Assembly: GCA_023544605.1 (NCBI GenBank) | Contig: JAMJFQ010000097.1 | Location: 1 to 5,626 of the forward strand | DNA from: ANME-2 cluster archaeon | GTDB lineage: Archaea > Halobacteriota > Methanosarcinia > Methanosarcinales > Methanocomedenaceae | Direction of reading: 5' to 3' | Length of the DNA stretch: 5,626 bases | Part shown: piece after piece, positions 1-4,766 of the stretch | Position numbering within the stretch: position 1 is the first letter of the stretch | How the letters are laid out: every line of letters begins with the position of its first letter | The notes under the pieces: generated by a model | Told to the model about the DNA's origin: nothing | The model's input: the letters and a program-made list of their open reading frames with translations, nothing else | Database searches by the model: none | Position numbers and translations under genes: made by a program

Positions 1-42
1 AGGTTCCGGTTCAGGCTCTGATTCAGGTTCCGGTTCAGGTTT
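1..42. repeat. Short hexamer-based repeat encoding the Pro-Glu linker
   Basis: The hexamer TTCAGG and its variant TTCCGG recur, and the 15-mer AGGTTCCGGTTCAGG occurs at 1-15 and again at 25-39. On the minus strand each hexamer encodes Pro-Glu. Such arrays can change length by slippage, and this one may continue past the left edge. Confidence 0.7.
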
Positions 43-186
43 GGAAGTAAATTCGGCCGATTCGATTTCCCTTGCGTTTTGCTCATCAGGTGTGGCTGTT
101 GAATCACTAAACGTGAGCGGTTCTGCTTCAGATTCAGACGTTTCAGGCACTGCTACCCGTAAAGTCTCATCATCCTTATCGTTCAT
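1..186 (-). CDS. N-terminal fragment of an acidic, Pro-Glu-rich protein (runs off the left edge)
   Basis: The minus-strand frame is open from an ATG at 186-184 to base 1, giving 62 codons without a stop; the C-terminal part lies outside the window. The start is supported by a Shine-Dalgarno-like GAGGGT six bases upstream. The protein begins MNDKDDETLRVAVPETSESE and is strongly acidic, with no hydrophobic stretch in the visible part, so there is no N-terminal signal peptide or membrane segment here. Residues 50-62 are an alternating Pro-Glu run (PEPEPESEPEPEP), typical of an extended, disordered linker. The folded domain that would identify the protein must follow the linker and is not visible. 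It is transcribed divergently from mcm. I do not recognise the family and assign no function. That it is a real coding region is likely, because the frame, start and RBS agree. Confidence 0.7.
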   Translation of the reverse strand, partial: MNDKDDETLRVAVPETSESEAEPLTFSDSTATPDEQNAREIESAEFTSKPEPEPESEPEPEP

Positions 187-191
187 AATAT

Positions 192-197
192 ACCCTC
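192..197 (-). promoter_or_regulatory. Shine-Dalgarno-like site of the left-edge gene
   Basis: Read on the minus strand, GAGGGT lies six bases before the ATG at 186. It is a partial match to GGAGGTGA and fixes the start chosen for the left-edge gene. Confidence 0.5.
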
Positions 198-214
198 ATA
201 ATGACAATATTTAG

Positions 215-238
215 TAATATTATTTTTCAAATTTAGTT
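215..238 (-). promoter_or_regulatory. Candidate TATA region of the left-edge gene
   Basis: On the minus strand this stretch reads as AT-rich DNA with two possible TATA elements: TAAATTTG around 231-238, and a GAAAA followed by TAATATTA around 215-228. The first would place the transcript start near 209, upstream of the ribosome binding site, and is the better fit. The whole area is AT-rich, so the assignment is weak. Confidence 0.25.
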
Positions 239-358
239 CAGTAATAGTTATCCTTTTTCATACTTAATCAAGTTTTCCGTGCCATAAGTAGATTCGTTCA
301 TTTGAAAAATGCATGGATACAAGGATACATATTGAGTAAAATTAAAAAATTGGATGGG

Positions 359-415
359 AGTACAAACGAGGAAAGGGTGGGAGTGTATGAAAAACGGTAG
401 AACCCCGTTTGTACT
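359..415. repeat. Perfect 10-bp inverted repeat, 37-base spacer
   Basis: AGTACAAACG at 359-368 is exactly complementary to CGTTTGTACT at 406-415. The spacer, 369-405, is G/A-rich. In RNA the arms could form a long-range stem; in DNA they could be two inverted half-sites for a binding protein. The right arm also takes part in a smaller local hairpin (392-410), so the two pairings exclude each other. Confidence 0.65.
392..410 (+). repeat. Local hairpin competing with the long inverted repeat
   Basis: AAACGG (392-397) pairs with CCGTTT (405-410) around a 7-base loop. It uses bases 406-410, which are also the inner half of the right arm of the 10-bp inverted repeat. Confidence 0.5.
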
Positions 416-424
416 AAATAACTG

Positions 425-443
425 TTATACACTTATTGTATAA
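425..443. repeat. 19-bp dyad, possible operator or hairpin
   Basis: TTATACACTTATTGTATAA has 7-bp arms (TTATACA and TGTATAA) around a 5-base centre. The size and symmetry fit a binding site for a dimeric helix-turn-helix regulator. It lies about 50 bases upstream of the TATA-like element assigned to mcm. No T-run follows, so a terminator is unlikely. Confidence 0.45.
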
Positions 444-490
444 ATACATTTCGCATGGTTACGAACTAAAATTCAGACTTAAATAATATA

Positions 491-503
491 TTTTATATTT
501 AAA
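491..503 (+). promoter_or_regulatory. TATA-like element upstream of mcm
   Basis: TTTTATATTTAAA is the best TATA match between the left-edge gene and mcm. Initiation about 25 bases downstream would be near 525, giving an mcm leader of about 85 bases. A weaker TTAAGTAA at 576-583 is centred about 30 bases before the ATG and could give a nearly leaderless transcript instead. The two cannot be separated from sequence alone. Confidence 0.35.
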
Positions 504-505
504 CA

Positions 506-527
506 CCCCTTCATTTCCACTCCAGAA
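506..527 (-). promoter_or_regulatory. Origin-recognition-box-like sequence (putative Orc1/Cdc6 site)
   Basis: On the minus strand this reads TTCTGG, then AGTGGAAA, then TGAAGGGG. Known archaeal ORB elements, as I recall them, combine a dyad of the form TTCCAGTGGAAAC with a downstream run of G. Here the right half of the dyad and the G-run are nearly perfect, while the left half (TTCTGG instead of TTCCA) is degenerate. It lies just downstream of the mcm TATA-like element, where it would overlap the predicted transcription start. It is a single clear copy and no cdc6/orc1 gene is visible in the window, so the call is tentative. Confidence 0.3.
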
Positions 528-609
528 AAAACAATAGCAACAAATACTTTCACTCCGCTCTTTATCAAAACATTCTTAAGTAAGTTCATCCTACACCAAT
601 CTGACAAAT

Positions 610-2697
610 ATGACCGAACAATCATCAGAACTCATCTGGGAAGAATTTATAAAACGCTATTATTTCGAGCAACTACTCTCCCTGGCAGGAGAATATCCGG
701 AACGAAAAAGCCTGATCGTAGATTACTTAGATATCGAAAAATATAACATAGAACTTGCATACGAATTACTTGAAAAACCCGACACTGTGCTGCAGCATAC
801 TGATGGGGCACTCAGCAATATCGATCTGCCCATGGATGTAACATTGGATGATGCCCATGTCAGGATCATTAATCTGCCTTCGAAGGTAGATATACGGCAG
901 CTTAGAAGCGATAACATCTCAAAACTCATTAGCGTGGTCGGTATCATAAGAAAGGCAACAGAAGTAAGACCTAAACTTACCACGGCTGCTTTTGAATGCC
1001 AGAAATGTGGTCACATTACTAATTTACCCCAGAGCAGCAGTAAGTTCGCCACTCCCTTCGAGTGCGATAATGAACAGTGCGGCAGGCAGGGTCCTTTCAA
1101 ACTACTTGTCAAGGAATCTACATTCATTGATGCCCAGAAACTCAGGATACAGGAATCACCGGAAGACCTTCGGGGTGGTGAGCAGCCCCAGACCCTGGAT
1201 GTTGACATTGAGGACGACCTGGTAGGCCAGGTAGCCCCTGGTGACCGTGTGACCATTTCCGGTACTCTAAAAAGCTTCCAGCGGGAGAAGGGTATGGTAA
1301 AAAGTACCTTCTTTGACCTGGTACTGGACGGTCTGTCCATCGAGAGAGAAGACCATGAATTCGATGAGATCGAAATCACATTAGAGGATGAAAAGGAGAT
1401 AGAGGAACTGGGTAATTCTCCTGATGTGTATGACAGAATAATAGGGTCCATTGCCCCCAGCATTTTCGGGTATGACGAGATCAAGGAGGCAATGGCATTA
1501 CAATTGTTCAGCGGTGTACCCAAAAACCTACCTGACGGATCAAGGATACGAGGAGATATTCACATGCTGCTTGTAGGCGATCCGGGTATTGCCAAATCCC
1601 AGTTACTGCGCTATGCTATAAAGTTATCGCCACGCGGCATATACACGTCAGGTAAAGGTACTACTTCAGCCGGTCTTACTGCTACCGCTGTCAAGGACGA
1701 GTTCGGGGATGGACGATGGACGTTGGAAGCGGGTGCCCTGGTATTGGCTGATAAGGGAATGGCTGCAGTGGATGAGATGGATAAAATGGCAAAGGAGGAC
1801 AGGAGTGCCCTTCACGAGGCTATGGAACAGCAGACCATTAGTATTGCAAAGGCAGGTATCCTGGCAACCCTGAAGAGCAGGTGTGCCCTGCTGGGCGCGG
1901 CAAACCCTAAATTTGGCAGGTTTGACCGCTATGAGAACATTGCACAGCAAATTAATCTTCCTCCGGCGCTGATATCCAGGTTTGACCTGATATTCATATT
2001 GACCGATGAGACAAATACGCAACGGGATACAAACATTGCTGAACATATTTTGAGAGGGCACTTTGCCGGAGAGATCGATGCCCAGTATAAGAATGTCCAG
2101 TCATCAAAGATTACGCTGGAACAGATAGAGACTGCCATGGAAACCATCAAGCCCTCTATACAACCTGAGATGATACGAAAATATATCGCCTATTCCAAAC
2201 GTCACATCTTTCCTATACTGGAGGACGATTCACGACAGATGATAATCAATTTTTATCTGAATCTCAGGAACCAGGGCAGTGACACCAACTCACCTATACC
2301 CGTAACTGCAAGACAACTTGAGGCGCTGGTGCGCCTGGCAGAAGCGTCGGCCAGAATGCGACTCAGTAATATCATAACCACTACTGATGTGAATCGCATT
2401 ATCAGGATAGTCACAGAAAGTCTTAAACAGGTAATGACCGATCCAGAGACCGGTAAACTGGATGCCGATATAATCAGCACAGGCATGGCTAAGAGCCAGC
2501 GTGATAAGGCAAAACTGATACGGGACATCATTCGTGAGATACAACAGGATCATGATGGGAAGGCGCAGAAAACCGAAGTGATACTGCGGGCCAAGGAGGC
2601 AGGAATGGATGAAGATAAAGCCGAGGAATTTATCAAGAGACTGAAACGGGAAGGCTCTATTTTTGAACCCACAAATGGGTTTTTGAAAACCACATGA
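610..2697 (+). CDS. mcm: Replicative DNA helicase MCM (minichromosome maintenance protein)
   Basis: This is the ATP-driven 3'-5' helicase that forms a hexamer and unwinds DNA at the replication fork. The 695 residues match the usual archaeal length. The N-terminal DNA-binding domain (about 1-255) includes a zinc ribbon with Cys130, Cys133, Cys152 and Cys157 and an OB fold with the N-terminal hairpin around 219-233. The AAA+ core follows: Walker A GDPGIAKS (323-330, Lys329), helix-2 insert region about 350-380, Walker B with Asp388-Glu389, presensor-1 hairpin Lys414, sensor 1 Asn432, arginine finger SRFD (Arg457) and sensor 2 around Arg568. A winged helix (about 628-695) ends the protein. There is no intein. 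The ATG at 610 has no Shine-Dalgarno site upstream. The start is kept because the next residues fit the family N-terminus. DUF424 follows after 40 bases. Confidence 0.97.
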   Translation: MTEQSSELIWEEFIKRYYFEQLLSLAGEYPERKSLIVDYLDIEKYNIELAYELLEKPDTVLQHTDGALSNIDLPMDVTLDDAHVRIINLPSKVDIRQLRSDNISKLISVVGIIRKATEVRPKLTTAAFECQKCGHITNLPQSSSKFATPFECDNEQCGRQGPFKLLVKESTFIDAQKLRIQESPEDLRGGEQPQTLDVDIEDDLVGQVAPGDRVTISGTLKSFQREKGMVKSTFFDLVLDGLSIEREDHEFDEIEITLEDEKEIEELGNSPDVYDRIIGSIAPSIFGYDEIKEAMALQLFSGVPKNLPDGSRIRGDIHMLLVGDPGIAKSQLLRYAIKLSPRGIYTSGKGTTSAGLTATAVKDEFGDGRWTLEAGALVLADKGMAAVDEMDKMAKEDRSALHEAMEQQTISIAKAGILATLKSRCALLGAANPKFGRFDRYENIAQQINLPPALISRFDLIFILTDETNTQRDTNIAEHILRGHFAGEIDAQYKNVQSSKITLEQIETAMETIKPSIQPEMIRKYIAYSKRHIFPILEDDSRQMIINFYLNLRNQGSDTNSPIPVTARQLEALVRLAEASARMRLSNIITTTDVNRIIRIVTESLKQVMTDPETGKLDADIISTGMAKSQRDKAKLIRDIIREIQQDHDGKAQKTEVILRAKEAGMDEDKAEEFIKRLKREGSIFEPTNGFLKTT
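2666..2684 (+). terminator. Terminator-like hairpin inside the end of mcm
   Basis: AACCCA (2666-2671) pairs with TGGGTT (2676-2681) around a CAAA loop, and the T-run 2680-2684 overlaps the end of the right arm. It lies within the last ten codons of mcm, which would be unusual for a terminator. Archaeal termination depends mainly on T-runs, so partial termination before the DUF424 gene is possible, as is chance. Confidence 0.25.
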
Positions 2698-2708
2698 TAA
2701 CCATTACC

Positions 2709-2737
2709 TTTAATAGTCCATGAGCAATGCATAGACT
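2709..2737 (+). promoter_or_regulatory. Possible leaderless promoter and dyad before the DUF424 gene
   Basis: TTTAATAG (2709-2716) is centred about 26 bases before the ATG at 2738, the spacing expected for a leaderless archaeal transcript. No Shine-Dalgarno site is present. An imperfect inverted repeat, AGTCCATG (2715-2722) with CATAGACT (2730-2737), one mismatch and a 7-base centre, abuts the start codon. It could be an operator over the transcription start or, in a read-through mcm transcript, a hairpin at the start codon. Confidence 0.3.
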
Positions 2738-3028
2738 ATGTATATCAAGATATATGGGACCGATGAATCAATACTGGTAACTGTATGTGACAGGGAACTC
2801 ATCGGCAAGACTTTGAAAGGCCCGGGTCTGAAACTGGAAATCGACAAAGAGTTTTATCAAGGTGAACTGGTAGATGCTGCAAAGGTAAAGGCAGTATTAA
2901 TGGAAGCTACCACTGCAAATATTGTAGGGGATCGCAGTATTGAAGCTGCTATATCATGCGGAGCAATAGACCCAGCCTGTGTAATTGACATAGGTGGAGT
3001 GCCTCACGCCCAGATGTTCTGTGTATGA
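2738..3028 (+). CDS. DUF424 family protein (archaeal conserved protein of unknown function)
   Basis: The 96-residue product fits the small archaeal DUF424 family (PF04242/COG2412) over its whole length. The features are the N-terminal MYIKIYGTDESILVTVCD strand region, the LIGKT turn (21-25), FYQGELVD (39-46), the ATTANIVGDRS segment (57-67), and the conserved C-terminal GGVPHAQ (86-92). Family function is not established; structures exist but, to my knowledge, no defined reaction. It is a soluble cytoplasmic protein with no signal peptide or membrane segment. The ATG at 2738 is preferred because the family begins at this residue; an upstream ATG at 2720 is followed by an in-frame stop. There is no Shine-Dalgarno site. 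It lies 40 bases after mcm on the same strand, so co-transcription is plausible, and 81 bases before the coiled-coil operon, which has its own promoter. Confidence 0.85.
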   Translation: MYIKIYGTDESILVTVCDRELIGKTLKGPGLKLEIDKEFYQGELVDAAKVKAVLMEATTANIVGDRSIEAAISCGAIDPACVIDIGGVPHAQMFCV

Positions 3029-3051
3029 TACAGATTTGTATGATGGGACGT

Positions 3052-3067
3052 GGGAAAAGGATATATC
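3052..3067 (+). promoter_or_regulatory. BRE/TATA promoter of the coiled-coil operon
   Basis: GGGAAAAGG (3052-3060) followed by ATATATC (3061-3067) resembles an archaeal purine-rich BRE plus TATA box. Initiation about 25 bases downstream, near 3089, would give a leader of about 20 bases that just includes the Shine-Dalgarno site. This is the cleanest promoter in the window. Confidence 0.5.
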
Positions 3068-3095
3068 TATTAATTCAGATTATAAAATCATTTTT

Positions 3096-3100
3096 AGGAG
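3096..3100 (+). promoter_or_regulatory. Ribosome binding site fixing a TTG start
   Basis: AGGAG, nine bases before the TTG at 3110. No ATG or GTG in frame lies at a suitable distance, so this site decides the start of the first coiled-coil gene. Confidence 0.6.
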
Positions 3101-3109
3101 AAATTTACA

Positions 3110-3784
3110 TTGACAGAGGTAGAACCCCAGGTGACATATGAACCAGTATCAATATTGAGCGATGGTGATTTGTTTTCTGTTGTAATTGACAAGCACAACA
3201 GGTTCATCAAGGAATTCATTGAGGAACTGAAAGGATTGGAAGGTACTGTAAATAGCAAGCGCACAGAATACCAGCGTATCAATAAGGAACTGGAAGCCCT
3301 TGAGACCCGCATCGTTGTGCTCAGGGAAAAACGTCATCAATTATATTACCAGTCGACAAAATTACGCATTAAACTTATTGAGAACATTGTGGACAGTGAA
3401 GTCCTACTGCATCTGGAAAATGAGATAGAAGGTATTGAGAACAGGTTGCAGAATGCCAATATGTCTTCTGAAGAAGAACTGGAGTGTATCAACAGGATAA
3501 GGTCACTGGTTAATGAAATGGAACATAGTGTGCCTGATAGTGATAATGTGCAGCAAGTTTTCATAGCGTCAATCCTGGATATCCTCAAGACTGCTGAATC
3601 GGCACGCAAGGAACTGGATGATATACTGGGAACTCCTGACAAGCACAAAACTCAATCACTCGCTTTAAAAGAAGAGTTCGAGATGATGGAATCACGGCAA
3701 GGCTGGCTAAAACGCAGGATCGAACTTCACAAGGACGCCCTGGAATACTGGGAGAAGACCGTTTTAGGGGGTGAGCAGTCTTGA
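3110..3784 (+). CDS. Coiled-coil protein, first gene of a two-gene operon (unknown function)
   Basis: The product has 224 residues, is mostly helical and charged, and has no signal peptide, membrane segment or nucleotide-binding motif. Residues 1-24 look flexible. About 28-95 is a long heptad-rich helix. A break around 115-122 (NANMSSEEE) leads into a second helix (123-138), and a third helical part (about 146-217) contains the aromatic-rich end GWLKRRIELHKDALEYW. The segment IENRLQNANMSSEEELECIN (109-128), continuing into RIRSL, resembles the central hinge of COG1340 coiled-coil proteins, the family of the next gene, so the two may be distant paralogues. The start is TTG, supported by AGGAG nine bases upstream. 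The gene overlaps the next by the 4 bases TTGA, implying translational coupling and probably partner proteins. I know of no experimental function. Confidence 0.85.
   Translation: MTEVEPQVTYEPVSILSDGDLFSVVIDKHNRFIKEFIEELKGLEGTVNSKRTEYQRINKELEALETRIVVLREKRHQLYYQSTKLRIKLIENIVDSEVLLHLENEIEGIENRLQNANMSSEEELECINRIRSLVNEMEHSVPDSDNVQQVFIASILDILKTAESARKELDDILGTPDKHKTQSLALKEEFEMMESRQGWLKRRIELHKDALEYWEKTVLGGEQS
3770..3774 (+). promoter_or_regulatory. Ribosome binding site inside the upstream gene, fixing a TTG start
   Basis: GGTGA within a longer GGGGGTGA lies six bases before the TTG at 3781. The first in-frame ATG (3799) is 24 bases away, so the TTG is the better start. Confidence 0.6.
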
Positions 3785-4701
3785 GTGATGCATCTGGTAT
3801 GTCAGAGGGAGAGTTGAAGAACAAGACTAATGTGCTCAGGCAGCAGTTGGACCATAAAGAAAGGGAAATAAAAGCCCTTTACCAGGAGATGAACCTTCAT
3901 AACAATGGTGCCAAAGAGCACAGGGCTAAGCGGGATGAGCTCAACCAGCAAGTTAAAGAACTCAAGGAATCAGCAACCCAACTGCGCAATAAGCGTGATG
4001 AGGTCAATAAAAAGATCGCTGAACTGAAAAAGCAACGAGACGATGTAAGGAGTAACAAGGATGGCTATACTGACAAGATAGGTGAACTGAAAAAGATACG
4101 CGATAACCTCAACAACATAGCCAGGGGTAGGCTCGAATCCCTCAATGAAGCATACCGGAGCGAACTTGAAAAAATCTCCACAGCAGACATACCACTTGAG
4201 TATGAACAGTCATTGATGAAAAGATTGGGTGAATTGGGGGGTCGGCTCAAAGCCATAAGGGAAGCAAATACCATACACAATGAGATGGGTGGCATATACG
4301 GTAAAGTGACTGAATTCTATCAGGAGATCGACACATTCAATGCCCTGATACACGACCTGGCCAGTGAGTCACAGTCTTATCATGAAGATATGTTGGATAC
4401 GTATGGTAAAATGGACGAATTGAGGAAAAAGTCTGATGAATTTCACAATCGGTTACTTGAGATATATGAGTTCACTAAGCCCATTAAAGAGAAAATTGAT
4501 GCCGCAAAAAACGCTGTTTCCCAAACCCGGGAAGAACTTGATATATATCTGGACAGGATGAAGGAGATACAACTTGTCAAGGACCAGAAAAAGCAGGAAG
4601 AAAAACGGGTAAGTGCTAAAGATAAGTTCCAGAAAAAGGGTCGTCTCAGTCTGGAAGACCTGAGAATGCTTATGGAAAATGATGAAATAAAGTTTGGATA
4701 G
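3781..4701 (+). CDS. COG1340-type archaeal coiled-coil protein
   Basis: The product has 306 residues and is almost wholly coiled coil, with the layout of archaeal COG1340 proteins. A long N-terminal helix (about 10-130) contains a regular 21-residue repeat. It is followed by a hinge with a short Pro-Leu-Glu-Tyr-Glu segment (138-142). The second helical region (about 155-275) carries the family-like SYHEDMLDTYGKMDELRKKSDEF-type pattern around 199-221. The basic C-terminal stretch ends in LSLEDLRMLMEND (289-301), a short helix typical of the family end. There is no ATPase motif, signal or membrane segment, so it is not an SMC or Rad50 protein. It starts at TTG with GGTGA six bases upstream and overlaps the preceding stop by 4 bases. 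Function is unknown; a structural or scaffolding role is inference. Distant resemblance of the family to eukaryotic Bfr1-like proteins is remembered, not checked. Confidence 0.85.
   Translation: MSDASGMSEGELKNKTNVLRQQLDHKEREIKALYQEMNLHNNGAKEHRAKRDELNQQVKELKESATQLRNKRDEVNKKIAELKKQRDDVRSNKDGYTDKIGELKKIRDNLNNIARGRLESLNEAYRSELEKISTADIPLEYEQSLMKRLGELGGRLKAIREANTIHNEMGGIYGKVTEFYQEIDTFNALIHDLASESQSYHEDMLDTYGKMDELRKKSDEFHNRLLEIYEFTKPIKEKIDAAKNAVSQTREELDIYLDRMKEIQLVKDQKKQEEKRVSAKDKFQKKGRLSLEDLRMLMENDEIKFG
3931..4119 (+). repeat. Three 21-residue (63-bp) in-register coiled-coil repeats
   Basis: In the COG1340-type protein the patterns RDEL, RDEV and KDGY begin at residues 51, 72 and 93, and ELK begins at 60, 81 and 102. 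This gives three units of exactly 21 residues, or three heptads, at 3931-3993, 3994-4056 and 4057-4119. Two further RDxL/V matches (86 and 107) fall in the same heptad register. Confidence 0.7.
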
Positions 4702-4726
4702 AGTGGGATGGAAAAATAATTGAATT

Positions 4727-4754
4727 GGATGTTCGGGTTCTACCCCAAACATCC
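4727..4754 (-). terminator. Hairpin between convergent genes, possible terminator
   Basis: GGATGTT (4727-4733) pairs with AACATCC (4748-4754). After one mismatch, GGG (4735-4737) pairs with CCC (4744-4746) around a 6-base loop. It lies between the stop codons of the two convergent genes. On the minus strand a T-rich stretch, including TTTTT at 4716-4712, follows about 10 bases later, so it fits the end of the minus-strand transcript better. It could also slow opposing transcription. Confidence 0.4.
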
Positions 4755-4766
4755 TGGCCTCAGTAA

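Larger units (their letters stand above)
187..609. other. Divergent AT-rich intergenic region with several dyads
   Basis: About 420 bases separate the divergent left-edge gene and mcm. I see no tRNA, rRNA, CRISPR or insertion sequence, and only very short reading frames. The region contains a weak AATATT-TAGT-AATATT dyad (206-221), a tandem 8-bp repeat with GGATACA at 315-321 and 323-329, and a repeated TGGGAGT (355-361 and 378-384). It also holds a perfect 10-bp inverted repeat (359-415), a competing hairpin (392-410), a 19-bp dyad (425-443), a TATA-like element (491-503) and an origin-recognition-box-like sequence (506-527). The stretch 364-410 is notably purine/G-rich on the plus strand compared with the AT-rich flanks. 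The density of dyads suggests a control region, a small RNA or an origin-like element. None of these is proven. Confidence 0.6.

Noticed and set aside
187..609. CRISPR array or tRNA gene in the intergenic region
   Set aside because: The repeats are inverted or very short, without regular spacing, and no cloverleaf can be drawn.
1011..1523. Minus-strand open frame of 170 codons inside mcm
   Set aside because: Antisense shadow of a strongly conserved helicase frame, with biased Ser/Pro composition and no start signals.
1576..1599. Possible intein at the MCM Walker A motif, a site used by archaeal MCM inteins
   Set aside because: The motif GDPGIAKS is uninterrupted and the protein has normal length.
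1666..2061. Minus-strand open frame of 131 codons inside mcm
   Set aside because: Overlaps the MCM catalytic core, which fully explains the sequence; no family resemblance in the product.
3023..3044. Repeated GTATGAT with a C-box-like ATGATGG, possible C/D box RNA
   Set aside because: No matching D box (CTGA) at a suitable distance and no terminal stem.
3110..4701. SMC/Rad50-type chromosome ATPase
   Set aside because: Neither coiled-coil protein has Walker A, Walker B or ABC signature motifs, and both are too short.
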